Of a stretch of DNA of 64,000 nucleotides, positions 17,086 to 25,451 are shown in pieces. Source of the stretch: an uncultured Eubacteriales bacterium (GTDB lineage: Bacteria; Bacillota; Clostridia; Oscillospirales; Oscillospiraceae); NCBI GenBank assembly GCA_900545585.1, contig UQZR01000003.1:83093-147092 (forward strand). Direction: 5' to 3'. The notes under the pieces were generated by a model. It was given only the letters and a program-made list of their open reading frames with translations. It was not told the origin of the DNA and made no database searches. Position numbers and translations under genes: made by a program. Each line of letters begins with the position of its first letter. Position 1 is the first letter of the stretch.

Positions 17086-18051
17086 TTGGTAGCGGGCCAG
17101 CACGGCGGCGCAGTAGTCCCGAAACTCCTGCCGCACCGTGTCCGGCCCCGTGATCTCCGCCTGGGTCCCCAGCTGGAACAGCCAGCCGAAAAACGTGGGT
17201 CCTACCTCCACCTCCGCCGTGACGGCCACGCCGCTCTGCCCGTCGGGCCGCAGGTGGGCATCGGCGCCGAACCGGTCCATCACCACATTGATGAGCCCGC
17301 CGTCGAAGCGGAGGTGTACCGTCTCGGTGCGGCCATTGTACATGTCGAAGATGCGGCGAACGTAGCGGCCCAGATCGAAGCCCTCCGGCAGGGGGTCCCG
17401 GGGCGTGTCCGTCACCGTCAGGCCCTCCATGCGGTCTACCCGATAGTGGCGGTAGTCGCAGATGGCGGGGTCATAGGCCACCAGATAGTAGTGGCGGTCC
17501 ACGCACAGGGCCACGGGGTCCGCCTCGTACAGCGCGCCGCCGCGGCGATAGGCCTTGCCGCCCGCCGCCGTCCAGTCGAAATAGCGGAACGTCACCTTTT
17601 TCCCGTCGTTGATGGCGGTGTTCAGGCCGTCCACGGCGTAGTACAGCTTTTCATTATGGGTGCGGACGCGGTCCATGACGTACACCTGCCGCCGCAGCTG
17701 GCGGGCGTTGGGACGGCTGGTGAGCTTTTCCAGCTTGCCGATGAGCTCCAGACTCTTGCCCCGGGTCAGGAACGGCGATGCCTGCACCACGTCGATGAGC
17801 AGCTTCAGCTCCGGCAGCTGGAAATCCCGCTCACCCAGGAAATACCCGAAGCTGCGGCCCTTGACGGACTGCACGTCCATACCGTACAGCCGCAGCAGCT
17901 CCAGATCGTCGTACAGGCTCTTGCGCTCGGCGCTGATGCCGCAGGATGCCAGATAGGCGATGATCTCCTGCATGGTCCCTGGATGCTGCTCATCGGTCTG
18001 CTCCCACAGGTACTGCGCCAGATACAGCAGCTTCAGCTTTTTGTTGGCCAT
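17083..18051 (-). CDS. WYL-domain transcriptional regulator
   Basis: A 322-residue regulator. Residues 1-70 form a DeoR-like helix-turn-helix (NKKLKLLYLAQYLWEQTDEQHP, ISAERKSLYDDLELLRLYGM). Residues ~140-310 are a WYL domain with YEADPVALCVDRHYYLVAYDP and the C-terminal extension ending in FRDYCAAVLARYQ. WYL proteins sense ligands, in some cases nucleic acids. It is divergent from the flippase gene, whose promoter lies in the shared 140-base region, so it may regulate the flippase operon. On its own side, a TATAAT at 18081-18086 (complement) has only a weak -35. Confidence 0.87.
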   Translation of the reverse strand: MANKKLKLLYLAQYLWEQTDEQHPGTMQEIIAYLASCGISAERKSLYDDLELLRLYGMDVQSVKGRSFGYFLGERDFQLPELKLLIDVVQASPFLTRGKSLELIGKLEKLTSRPNARQLRRQVYVMDRVRTHNEKLYYAVDGLNTAINDGKKVTFRYFDWTAAGGKAYRRGGALYEADPVALCVDRHYYLVAYDPAICDYRHYRVDRMEGLTVTDTPRDPLPEGFDLGRYVRRIFDMYNGRTETVHLRFDGGLINVVMDRFGADAHLRPDGQSGVAVTAEVEVGPTFFGWLFQLGTQAEITGPDTVRQEFRDYCAAVLARYQ

Positions 18052-18130
18052 GTCTGCCCCTCCCGTCCTTTTTTGTCACAATTATACCAGAAAACCTCCC
18101 GTATGGGAACCATCTTTTTCCGGTTCCCGC

Positions 18131-18159
18131 TTTACACCGTCGGCGGGATGGGCTATAAT
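18131..18159 (+). promoter_or_regulatory. sigma-A promoter of the flippase operon
   Basis: TTTACA and TATAAT are separated by 17 bases, 31 bases before the flippase start and divergent from the WYL regulator. Confidence 0.78.
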
Positions 18160-18190
18160 GAAGTGTCATTCTGCGAAAGGAGGCGGTGCC

Positions 18191-19705
18191 TTGAAGGTGA
18201 ACCAGATACGGGCAGGTGCCGCGCTGTCCTACGTGTCAATGGCGCTGAGCACCATCATCTCGCTGGTATATACCCCCATTATGCTGGACCGGCTGGGGGA
18301 CAGTGAGTTCGGCGTCTATCAGGCCGTCCTGCCCATCATCTCCTATCTGAATCTGCTGAGCTTCGGGCTGGGCAGCGCCTACGTCCGTTACTATTCCCGC
18401 TTCCGCGCCGCCGGCGACAAAAAGGGCTGCGCCAAGCTGAACGGCATGTTCCTCATCACCTATCTGGTGCTGGGCGCGGCGGTGCTGGCCATCGGCTTCG
18501 GGCTTTCCTACTGCGATGTCATCTTTGGTAAGAAGCTGACGGCGGAGGAGATCGCGCTGGCGGAGAAGCTGCTGCGCATCATGACGGTGAACGCCGCGCT
18601 GACGTTCCCCATCAGCGTGTTCGAGTCCCACGTCACCATCAACGAGCACTATCTGTTCCAGAAGATCGTGGCCATGGGCAAGCAGGTGCTGAACCCCCTC
18701 ATCATGATCCCCCTGCTCATCATCGGCTACCGCTCCGTGGCGCTGACGGTGGTATCCCTCATCTTCACCGTGCTCAGCGGCATCCTGAACATCGGCTACT
18801 GCCTGACGCGGCTCAAAATGCCGTTTTCCTTCCGGCGGTACGACTTCGGCCTGCTGCGGGAGATGTTCGGCTTCACGCTGTACGTCTTTCTGGGCATCGT
18901 GGTGGACAATTTCAACTGGTCCATCGACCGGCTGCTGCTGACGTGGATACACGGCACCACCGCCGTCACCGTCTACACCATCGCCGCGCAGCTCAATACG
19001 TTCTACCTAGCCTTCGGCAACGCCATCTCCAACGTCATGACGCCCCGTGTCCACCGGCTGGTGGCGGAGGGGCAGCCCATGCGGACGCTGGATGCCCTGT
19101 TCACCCGCGTAGGGCGGCTGCAGTTCATCCTGCTGGGCGGCATCCTGCTGGGCTTCGTGGCCATCGGGCAGTCCTTTGTGGTGCTGTGGGGCGGCGATGA
19201 AAAGTTCGCCATCGACTACTGGACCACGCTGCTGCTGTTCTTCTCCTGCCTGTGGACCAACGTGCAGACTGTGGGCATCGAGATCCAGCGGGCCAAGAAC
19301 ATGCACAGGTTCCGCTCGCTGGTATATCTGGGGGTGGCGCTGGGCAACGCCGCCATCTCCGTCCCGCTGTGTATGAAATGGCAGGGGCTGGGCGCCGCCA
19401 TCGGCACCGCCATTGCCACGCTTGCGGGCAACGTCATCCTGATGAACTGGTACTACTACCGCCGCATCGGGCTGAACATTCCCGCCTTCTGGCGGCACAT
19501 CTTCCATCTGATACCGGCCATGCTGCTGCCCGCCGTGACGGCGGTGCTGCTGGCCGTGAAGGTCCATCCCACCACCTATTGGCAGCTGATCCCGCCGGGG
19601 CTCATCTTCGTGGCGGTCTACGCCGTGTGCATGTGGCTGTTCGGCCTGAACCGGTACGAGCGCAGTCTCATCACCGCGCCGCTGCGCCGTCTCAGCCGCC
19701 GCTGA
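18191..19705 (+). CDS. polysaccharide flippase (Wzx/MATE-like)
   Basis: A 504-residue polytopic membrane protein with about 14 helices. Its opening (NQIRAGAALSYVSMALSTIISLVYTPIMLDRLGDSEFGVYQ) is characteristic of the oligosaccharide flippase branch of the MOP superfamily. It probably moves undecaprenyl-linked repeat units across the membrane, as the counterpart of the transferase operon at 5.9-10.8 kb. The start is TTG at 18191, six bases after AAGGAGG. The downstream ATP-grasp gene follows after 22 bases, so they share a transcript. Confidence 0.88.
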   Translation: MKVNQIRAGAALSYVSMALSTIISLVYTPIMLDRLGDSEFGVYQAVLPIISYLNLLSFGLGSAYVRYYSRFRAAGDKKGCAKLNGMFLITYLVLGAAVLAIGFGLSYCDVIFGKKLTAEEIALAEKLLRIMTVNAALTFPISVFESHVTINEHYLFQKIVAMGKQVLNPLIMIPLLIIGYRSVALTVVSLIFTVLSGILNIGYCLTRLKMPFSFRRYDFGLLREMFGFTLYVFLGIVVDNFNWSIDRLLLTWIHGTTAVTVYTIAAQLNTFYLAFGNAISNVMTPRVHRLVAEGQPMRTLDALFTRVGRLQFILLGGILLGFVAIGQSFVVLWGGDEKFAIDYWTTLLLFFSCLWTNVQTVGIEIQRAKNMHRFRSLVYLGVALGNAAISVPLCMKWQGLGAAIGTAIATLAGNVILMNWYYYRRIGLNIPAFWRHIFHLIPAMLLPAVTAVLLAVKVHPTTYWQLIPPGLIFVAVYAVCMWLFGLNRYERSLITAPLRRLSRR

Positions 19706-19727
19706 CCATCGGAAAGGAGCGTTTTCC

Positions 19728-20738
19728 ATGCCCAACATCAAGTACATCGCCCGCGTCCTCACCGGCGTGCGGTGGAAGAAAATGAACTACATCCTGGGCG
19801 TCGTCAAGGACAAGTGCGGCCAGAGCAAGGTCCGCACGTTCTTCGACATCCTCTGGTGCGCCGCCCGCTACGGTGCGGGGTACTATGACTACGCCATGTA
19901 CGGGTTCTACGACCTCACCGGCAAACAGCGGGACACCTATCTCACCCGCGTGCGCAACCGGAAGATCTCCGACCTGATGAACGATCCCGCCTTCCACGAC
20001 GATTTCGACGACAAGCTGAGGTTCAACGAGACGTTCCGCCGCTTCCTGCGCCGCGAGACGCTGAATGGCGAGACCGCCACGCCCCGGCAGATGGCGGAGT
20101 TCGCGGCGGGGCAGGAGTACATCTTCGCCAAGATCAACCACGGCGACTGCGGCCGCGGTGTGGAGCGCCTGCGGGTGGCGGATTTCGCGTCCCCCGACGC
20201 CATGCTGGCCTATATCCGCGAGCACAAGCTGGTGGTGCTGGAGCACCAGCTCATCCAGCACCCCGACATGGCCCGCCTCCACCCCAACAGCGTCAACACC
20301 ATGCGCATCGTCACCGACAATGTGAACGGGAACGTCACCATCGCCTACATCATCGTGAAGATGGGCACCGGCGGCAGCGTCTGCGACAACTCCGGCCAGG
20401 GCGGCATCCTCGCCCGCGTGGATGTGGACACGGGGCGCATCAGCACCCCCGCCACCGACGACTATTTCCACGTCTACGACACCCATCCCGACACCGGTAT
20501 CCCGCTGGTGGGCTACCAGCTGCCCATGGTGCCGGAGGCCATCGCCATGGCCAAGGAGGCCGCTCAGGTGTTCCCCCAGGTGGGCCACGTGGGCTGGGAT
20601 ATGGCGGTGACGCCGGACGGCCCCGCCATCATCGAGGGCAACAACTTCCCCGGCACAGATCTGTGCCAGCTGGCACCGCTGTGGCCGGAAAAGACAGGCC
20701 TGTGGCCCTACTACAAGCATATTCTGCATCTGAAATAA
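19728..20738 (+). CDS. sugar-transfer-associated ATP-grasp protein
   Basis: A 336-residue ATP-grasp enzyme of the type found in polysaccharide loci. Visible elements are the ATP-binding FAKINHGDCGRGVERLRV, ENTMRIVT-like NSVNTMRIVTDNVNGNVTIAYIIVKMGTGG, the glycine-rich DNSGQGGILARVD, and the metal-binding C-terminal VGWDMAVTPDGPAIIEGNNFPGTD. These enzymes are thought to ligate amino acids or similar groups to glycan or teichoic-acid precursors. The exact substrate is unknown. Translation starts at ATG 19728 after GGAAAGGAG. Its position directly after a flippase supports a role in decorating the exported glycan. Confidence 0.87.
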   Translation: MPNIKYIARVLTGVRWKKMNYILGVVKDKCGQSKVRTFFDILWCAARYGAGYYDYAMYGFYDLTGKQRDTYLTRVRNRKISDLMNDPAFHDDFDDKLRFNETFRRFLRRETLNGETATPRQMAEFAAGQEYIFAKINHGDCGRGVERLRVADFASPDAMLAYIREHKLVVLEHQLIQHPDMARLHPNSVNTMRIVTDNVNGNVTIAYIIVKMGTGGSVCDNSGQGGILARVDVDTGRISTPATDDYFHVYDTHPDTGIPLVGYQLPMVPEAIAMAKEAAQVFPQVGHVGWDMAVTPDGPAIIEGNNFPGTDLCQLAPLWPEKTGLWPYYKHILHLK

Positions 20739-20750
20739 GGAGGTATTGCC

Positions 20751-21248
20751 ATGCGTCTGAAAGATCTCGAACGTGACGAAGCCTTTGCCTGGGAGGTACT
20801 GAAAAAAGCGCCCTACGCCACGCTGGCCATGACCGGTGCGGACGGCGCGCCCTACTGCGTGCCCATCAACCATGTGGCCGACGAGACATACAGGGTCCTG
20901 TACTTCCACTGCGCCGGTGCGGGTGAGAAGTGGGAGGTCCTGAAAACGAACCCCCAGGTCTGCCTCACCGCCGTGTCCCGCATGTCCATCGTCCCCAACG
21001 AATTTGATACAGCCTACGACTCCGCCGTGGTGCGGGGGCAGGCGCAGGTGGTCACCGACGACGGCGAGCGCACCAAGGCCCTGCTCCTGCTGGTAGAATC
21101 GCTGGATCCCAAGGGTATGGGCGGCCTTGCCGCCTACATGGAACGGTGCTTTGCCGCCACGCAGGTCGTGAAGATCGTCCCCAGTCAGATCACCGGCAAG
21201 CAGTCCCACCCCTCGCCCAAGCCCACCTTCGGCTGCGGCGAGCATTGA
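20751..21248 (+). CDS. pyridoxamine 5'-phosphate oxidase-family (NimA-like) FMN-binding protein
   Basis: A 165-residue split-barrel flavoprotein of the NimA/5-nitroimidazole-reductase-like branch. The pattern APYATLAMTGADGAPYCVPINHVADETYRVLYFHCAGAGEKWEVLKTNPQVCLTAV is typical of FMN-binding members in Clostridia, as is the late KIVPSQITGKQ. The substrate is unknown, and drug resistance cannot be inferred from this. It follows the ATP-grasp gene by 12 bases with GGAGG and ends at a very strong terminator, so it is probably the last gene of the flippase operon. Confidence 0.85.
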   Translation: MRLKDLERDEAFAWEVLKKAPYATLAMTGADGAPYCVPINHVADETYRVLYFHCAGAGEKWEVLKTNPQVCLTAVSRMSIVPNEFDTAYDSAVVRGQAQVVTDDGERTKALLLLVESLDPKGMGGLAAYMERCFAATQVVKIVPSQITGKQSHPSPKPTFGCGEH

Positions 21249-21252
21249 GTAC

Positions 21253-21302
21253 ACATGTAAAAAGAGCGCTGTTCCCGCGGGAACAGCGCTCTTTTTACAT
21301 GT
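21253..21302. terminator. perfect 50-bp palindromic bidirectional terminator
   Basis: A 25-bp half followed by its exact complement; the core is GTTCCCGCGGGAAC with flanking AAAAAGAGCGC and GCGCTCTTTTT. It separates two convergent operons. Confidence 0.88.
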
Positions 21303-21303
21303 G

Positions 21304-21840
21304 TTATACCTGGGACACGTCCGTTGTCTCCGGCGCGGCGGTTGGCTCTGCCGGCTCCGGCATGGGCTCCTGCGGCGCGGGAGCCGCTGCGTCGGGCACG
21401 GGTGCAGGCGGCTCCGAAACAGGAGCCGCGTCCTGCTGACGCGCCGCGTCACGGGCGGCTGCTTCCGCAGCGGCAGCCTCCGCCGCCAGACGCTGGTTCT
21501 CCGCGCGGATGGCGGCCTTTTCCTCCCGGCGGGCATCGGCGGCGGCGAAGAACGCCCGCACCAGCGACGCCAGCGTCAGAAGCGCCACGATGCCGAAGCC
21601 GATCCAGCCCGACAGGCGGATCTGGTAGAAATCGCGGATGGTAAAGTACTCGTGGTACATACCCAGATAATACAGCACCACGCCGCCCACAGCGCACACG
21701 ATGCCCAGCAGCAGCTTCAGCACCGCCTTGAACCGGTGCTTCCGGCGCGCCGCGAAATAGTGGACGATCAGCACCAGTGCCGCCAGAAACAGTGCCGGCG
21801 ACTGGCAGCACAGCACATAGCCAAGGGTCTTGTCCAGCAT
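21304..21840 (-). CDS. small membrane protein with Ala/Glu/Pro-rich tail
   Basis: A 178-residue protein of no named family. Residues 1-110 have three or four hydrophobic helices (ALFLAALVLIVHYF, VLKLLLGIVCAVGGVVLYYLGM, WIGFGIVALLTLASLV). Residues ~115-140 are a charged, Ala-rich coiled-coil-like stretch, and the remainder is a proline/alanine-rich low-complexity tail. The start is ATG at 21840 with GAGGGGGGCGG. It begins 14 bases after hydA and shares its transcript. A link to purine or pyrimidine breakdown is only positional. Confidence 0.6.
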   Translation of the reverse strand: MLDKTLGYVLCCQSPALFLAALVLIVHYFAARRKHRFKAVLKLLLGIVCAVGGVVLYYLGMYHEYFTIRDFYQIRLSGWIGFGIVALLTLASLVRAFFAAADARREEKAAIRAENQRLAAEAAAAEAAARDAARQQDAAPVSEPPAPVPDAAAPAPQEPMPEPAEPTAAPETTDVSQV

Positions 21841-21854
21841 GGTCCGCCCCCCTC

Positions 21855-23231
21855 TTACAGGCTGCACTTTCCGCGGCGGATGTACTTGCCGTCCGGCCCT
21901 GCCAGCACACGGCCCTCGTTGACGGCCAGCTTGCCCCGCAGCCACACCTGTCTGATGGAGCCTCGGGTCACCACGCCCTCGTAGGGATTGTAGTCCGCCG
22001 CGCCCACCATATCCTCGGCGCGGATGACATGGTCGGCCTGGGGATCGTACACCACGATGTCCGCGTCCGCGCCCTCGGCGATGATGCCCTTGCGGGGGAA
22101 CATGCCGTACAGGCGGGCGGGGTTCTCCGCCAGCACGCGGCACATGGCGGCCAGACTGATCTTCCGCGTGGTGACGCCGAAGGTATACATCAGCTCGCCC
22201 CGGGTCTCTACTCCGGGCAGACCGCCGGGGATGGCGGTGAAGTCGTCCTTTCCCGCCAGCTTCTGGGCTGTGGTGAAGCTGCAGTGGTCGGTGGACACCG
22301 TCTGTACCTCGCCGCGGCGGATAGCCTGCCACAGAGCCTTCCGGTCCGCCGCCTTGCGGATGGGCGGCGCGCAGACATATTTGGCAGCCTGTAACCAGTC
22401 CTCGTTGTCGTAGACGCTGTCATCCAGAATGAGGTACTGGGGGCAGGTCTCCACGTACACCTTCTGGCCGCGGCGGCGCGCCGCCTCGATCTCCCGCAGG
22501 GACGCGGCGTTGGTGGTATGTACGATCACCACCGGAATGTCCACGGCCTCGGCGATGTGCAGCAGGCGGCCCACGGCCTCCGCCTCCAGAAAATCGGGGC
22601 GGGTGCGGGGATGGCAGCCCACGCTGCCCTGCTCACCGGCGGCCTTCTTCTCCTCGATGAGGGCGTCGATGACGCCTGCGTTCTCGCAGTGTACGCCGCA
22701 GATGCCGCCCTTCTCCTTCAGCTTCTTCAGCGCCTTATACATCAGCTTGTCGCCGATCATCATGGCGGGATACGTCATATACATCTTGAAGGAGGAGATG
22801 CCCTCGGCGTACATGTCGTCGATCTCGCTTTCGATGGTGTCGTTCCAGTCGTCGATGGTCATGTGGAAGCCGTAGTCGCAGGCGCACTTGCCGTCCGCCT
22901 TCTCATGCCACAGCCGCAGGCCGTCGTGGAGCGTCTCGCCCTTGTTGGGGCAGGCGAAGTCCACCACCGTGGTGGTGCCGCCCCGCAGCGCTGCCCTGGA
23001 GCCGGAGGCGAAATCGTCCGCCGTGGTGGTATTGCACACGTCCAGATCGAAGTGGGTATGGGCGTCGATGAATCCGGGCAGCAGCAGCATGCCTGCGGCG
23101 TCCACCACCTGCGCATCGTCCACATGGATGTCACGGGTCACCCGCTGGATCTTCTCGCCGTCCACCAGCACGTCCGCCCGCCGCGTGCCCTTGCCGGACA
23201 CCACGGTGCCGTTCTTGAACAAAATTCTCAT
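21855..23231 (-). CDS. hydA: dihydropyrimidinase/hydantoinase-type amidohydrolase
   Basis: A 458-residue cyclic amidohydrolase that opens the ring of dihydropyrimidines, hydantoins or related intermediates. The metal ligands are in GFIDAHTHFDLD, the carboxylatable lysine in ISSFKMYMTY, His in GVHCENAG and VIVHTTNAASLREI, and the late STDHCSFT. These are all intact. In gut anaerobes a homologue belongs to the purine/uric acid degradation cluster with ygfK and ssnA, which lie a few kb away here. The start is ATG at 23231 after AGGAGG. The promoter lies beyond an inverted-repeat element, giving a transcribed leader of roughly 220 bases. The exact substrate is inferred. Confidence 0.9.
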   Translation of the reverse strand: MRILFKNGTVVSGKGTRRADVLVDGEKIQRVTRDIHVDDAQVVDAAGMLLLPGFIDAHTHFDLDVCNTTTADDFASGSRAALRGGTTTVVDFACPNKGETLHDGLRLWHEKADGKCACDYGFHMTIDDWNDTIESEIDDMYAEGISSFKMYMTYPAMMIGDKLMYKALKKLKEKGGICGVHCENAGVIDALIEEKKAAGEQGSVGCHPRTRPDFLEAEAVGRLLHIAEAVDIPVVIVHTTNAASLREIEAARRRGQKVYVETCPQYLILDDSVYDNEDWLQAAKYVCAPPIRKAADRKALWQAIRRGEVQTVSTDHCSFTTAQKLAGKDDFTAIPGGLPGVETRGELMYTFGVTTRKISLAAMCRVLAENPARLYGMFPRKGIIAEGADADIVVYDPQADHVIRAEDMVGAADYNPYEGVVTRGSIRQVWLRGKLAVNEGRVLAGPDGKYIRRGKCSL

Positions 23232-23268
23232 CTCAGGGCCCTCCTGTTTCTTTTGTAGTCTTTTGGGG

Positions 23269-23457
23269 ATACCATCAGTTAACAAGGGCAAACACGGTTT
23301 TGACGGGCAAAACTGCTTCGCACCTGTCGGTGATGGATTTTCGAGTGATTTTTGGTTTTTGAGACGCAGGCGGGCATGTGCCCGCCAAGGTGAAAAGGGC
23401 AAAAAGCGCCGAAAAGCCGCGCTGACAGGCGTGTTTGCCCTTGTTAACTGATGGTAT
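23269..23457. repeat. 189-bp element with perfect 28-bp terminal inverted repeats (MITE-like)
   Basis: The outer 28 bases (23269-23296, with core ACCATCAGTTAACAAGGG) recur exactly inverted at 23430-23457. The interior is 133 bp without coding capacity and holds an 8-bp hairpin (GGCGGGCA at 23369-23376). TA dinucleotides near each outer end would suit a mariner/IS630-type target site. It lies between the hydA promoter and gene, so it is transcribed as hydA 5' leader. Confidence 0.7.
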
Positions 23458-23484
23458 TATACCACTATCTTTTTTGGGTGGCAA
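23456..23484 (-). promoter_or_regulatory. sigma-A promoter of hydA, abutting the inverted-repeat element
   Basis: TTGCCA and TATAAT with a 17-base spacer and an extended TGG before the -10, on the minus strand. The -10 overlaps the last two bases of the element, so transcription would begin within its right inverted repeat. Confidence 0.72.
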
Positions 23485-24546
23485 CTACCTCCACAGCCGG
23501 ATATAGCCGCCGTCCCGCAGCTGCTTCACCAGCATCAGCGCCATGGGGGCCAGCACCATCCCCGCCACGCCCATGGCGCAGAAGCCCACGTACATGGCGC
23601 ACAGCGACGCCAGCGGCGGCAGTCCCGCCTGGGCCGCCATCAGCTTGGGCTCCAGCACGCTGCGCACCACGGAGATCACCGCGAACAGCGCCAGCAGCGC
23701 GATGCCCCGGGGCACGGCGCCCAGCAGGCATTCCACTGCCGCCCAGGGCACCAGCACCGTCCCCGTCCCGAACACCGGCAGCGCGTCGATCAGGGCGATC
23801 AGCGCCGCCAGCAGCAGCGCGTACTCCTGCCGCATCAGCAGCAGTCCCGCCAGCAGCTGGCAAAACGTCACCGCCAGCAGGATGCACTCCGCCTTCAGCC
23901 ACTTTCCCAGTGTGGCGAACACGCTGGACTTCACTCCCCTGGCCCGCTCCAGCCGCGATCCCAGCTGCCGCCGGAAAAAGCCCCTCACCGCCGGATAGGC
24001 GCTGAGGGTAAAGAACACCGCCAGCACCGTGGTGCCGCAGGCCAGCAGCACCCGCGGCAGTGCCGCCATGGCGCGGCCCGCACCCTGTAAAACGGCGGAG
24101 GACACCTGCCCCGCCAGCTCCGCCGCCCGCCGGGGCAGGCTGTCCAGCATGTGCTCCGCCGTCTGGCGCACCCCATCGGGACAGGCGGCGCAGAAGCCCT
24201 CCAGCCGCCGCTCCAGCGACGCCATGGTCTCCGGCAGGGCGGCCAGCAGCTCCGGCAGTGACGACACCAGCGCCACCGCCTGCTCCACCACCTGCACCGC
24301 CAGCGCGATCAGTACCGCCAGTACACCGCCCACCAGCACCAGCGTCAGCACCGCCGCCGTAAAGCTCCGCCGCAGGTGCAGGCGGCGCTGGGCACGGACG
24401 ATCAGCGGCTCCAGCAGCGCCGCAGCGCCCAGTGCCAGCAGAAACGGCAGCAGCCATACCAGCGCGTAGCGCAATACCAGCCAGCTCACTCCCGCCATAG
24501 CCGCCCACCAGAGCAGACCCAGTACCTGTTCCCGCCTTCGCTCCAT
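23485..24546 (-). CDS. AI-2E family transporter (YtvI-like permease)
   Basis: A 353-residue integral membrane protein of the AI-2E transporter superfamily, closest in layout to YtvI of spore formers. It has two N-terminal helices (VSWLVLRYALVWLLPFLLALGAAALLEPL and AAVLTLVLVGGVLAVLIALAVQVVEQAVALV), a long soluble central region, then helices with LIALIDALPVFGTGTVLVPWA and the C-terminal EPKLMAAQAGLPPLASLCAMYVGFCAMGVAGMVLAPM. The transported substrate is unknown. Its stop lies 1 base beyond the hydA -35, so it ends right where the hydA promoter begins. It is divergent from pheB. Confidence 0.85.
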   Translation of the reverse strand: MERRREQVLGLLWWAAMAGVSWLVLRYALVWLLPFLLALGAAALLEPLIVRAQRRLHLRRSFTAAVLTLVLVGGVLAVLIALAVQVVEQAVALVSSLPELLAALPETMASLERRLEGFCAACPDGVRQTAEHMLDSLPRRAAELAGQVSSAVLQGAGRAMAALPRVLLACGTTVLAVFFTLSAYPAVRGFFRRQLGSRLERARGVKSSVFATLGKWLKAECILLAVTFCQLLAGLLLMRQEYALLLAALIALIDALPVFGTGTVLVPWAAVECLLGAVPRGIALLALFAVISVVRSVLEPKLMAAQAGLPPLASLCAMYVGFCAMGVAGMVLAPMALMLVKQLRDGGYIRLWR

Positions 24547-24586
24547 CGCCGTACCTCCCTTTCACAGAATTTTTACAAAATTTTTC

Positions 24587-24615
24587 TTGTCTTTTTCGCT
24601 TTACCGTGATAACAT
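24587..24615 (+). promoter_or_regulatory. sigma-A promoter of pheB
   Basis: TTGTCT and TAACAT are separated by 17 bases, ending 49 bases before the start codon. Confidence 0.55.
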
Positions 24616-24664
24616 AACTCATATTAGACAAATGTGCGCATTCCGCGGACACATTGGAGGGAAC

Positions 24665-25102
24665 ATGGAGAAGAAAAAGTACTATCTCGTCTCTGCGGAG
24701 GCGCTGCCGGAGGTCTTTATCAAAGTGGCGGAGGCCAAGCGTATGCTGCAGGTGGGCGAGGCCGACACCGTGGGCGAGGCCGCACGTCTCGTGGGCATCA
24801 GCCGCAGCGCCTTCTATAAGTATAAGGATGCGGTGCAGCCGTTTCAGAACATGCGGGCGGGCCATATCATCACGTTTTACGCACTGCTCAAGGATATTCC
24901 GGGCGTGCTGTCCAATTACCTGTCTATTTTTGCCAATTCCGGCGCGAATATTCTCACCATCAACCAGACCATTCCCACCAACGGCTGCGCCGGCGTCACC
25001 ATTTCCGCCGAGACCAGCGACATGGTCGAGGGGCTGGAGGAGCTGATGGCCCGGGCTTCCTCCGCCGAGGGCGTGCTGAAATTCGAGATCATGGCGGGCT
25101 GA
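24665..25102 (+). CDS. pheB: ACT domain-containing protein PheB (UPF0735)
   Basis: A 145-residue PheB-type protein. The N-terminal half is a short helix-turn-helix-like region (ADTVGEAARLVGISRSAFYKYKDAVQPF). The C-terminal half is an ACT domain with LLKDIPGVLSNYLSIFANSGANILTINQTIP, which binds amino acids in relatives. pheB lies next to pheA (prephenate dehydratase) in bacilli, suggesting a role in phenylalanine metabolism. Here the next operon is headed by a Tyr/Phe-rich leader peptide, which fits an aromatic amino acid theme. The start is ATG at 24665 behind GGAGGGA. Confidence 0.85.
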   Translation: MEKKKYYLVSAEALPEVFIKVAEAKRMLQVGEADTVGEAARLVGISRSAFYKYKDAVQPFQNMRAGHIITFYALLKDIPGVLSNYLSIFANSGANILTINQTIPTNGCAGVTISAETSDMVEGLEELMARASSAEGVLKFEIMAG

Positions 25103-25205
25103 CCGCCAATACGCCTTGTAGGTTATCCCCGACAAAAAAGGCGGGCAAAAAATACCGAAAGCAGGTAGGTTTACCGGAAACTTTAGCACCGCAAAGCGAA
25201 AAAAC

Positions 25206-25250
25206 GTCATTTTACCGACGGATTCAATGGACTTTTTTGGCAAAAATGAC
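25206..25250. repeat. 8-bp inverted repeat just upstream of the transporter promoter
   Basis: GTCATTTT at 25206-25213 and AAAATGAC at 25243-25250 form an inverted pair ending two bases before the -35 box. It could be an operator or a weak terminator for pheB. Confidence 0.35.
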
Positions 25251-25252
25251 AA

Positions 25253-25282
25253 TTGACGCCGCCGTACCGCGTGTGGTAAGTT
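25253..25282 (+). promoter_or_regulatory. probable promoter of the leader peptide-ABC transporter operon
   Basis: TTGACG and TAAGTT are separated by 18 bases, about 33 bases before the leader-peptide start. Confidence 0.55.
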
Positions 25283-25314
25283 ACAGAAAACTTCGAGAAA
25301 GGAGAACGCCGGAC

Positions 25315-25413
25315 ATGTTGAAGCAGTATCAGGCATACGCATATAGCTTTTACTTTTACTTTACCTTTACGGACGAAGTAAAAGCGATTTGTGATGCCCA
25401 GAAACGCTGCTGA
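25315..25413 (+). CDS. Tyr/Phe-rich leader peptide
   Basis: A 32-codon open frame behind a good site (GAAAGGAG, 10 bases upstream of ATG). Between residues 5 and 18 nine of fourteen residues are Tyr (5, 8, 10, 13, 15) or Phe (12, 14, 16, 18), with FYFYFTF in a run. Eight bases within the Phe/Tyr codons (25346-25353, GCTTTTAC) pair perfectly with 25378-25385 (GTAAAAGC). A terminator hairpin starts 38 bases after the TGA. This is the layout of a ribosome-mediated transcription attenuator such as pheA or pheST leaders in enterics. It is inferred to sense charged tRNA-Phe and/or tRNA-Tyr and to control the ABC transporter genes downstream. Confidence 0.75.
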   Translation: MLKQYQAYAYSFYFYFTFTDEVKAICDAQKRC

Positions 25414-25451
25414 CCAGGAAGGCCGCTCTCCGCCGGAGACGGAACGACATG

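Noticed and set aside
23297..23429. Segment between the 28-bp inverted repeats considered as an invertible promoter
   Set aside because: No promoter-like pair of boxes was found inside on either strand; the only good promoter overlaps and lies outside the right repeat.
25253..25275. GTACCGCG considered as part of a T-box riboswitch
   Set aside because: The motif lies in the promoter spacer about 190 bases before the terminator, and no stem I, specifier loop or complete T-box sequence is present.
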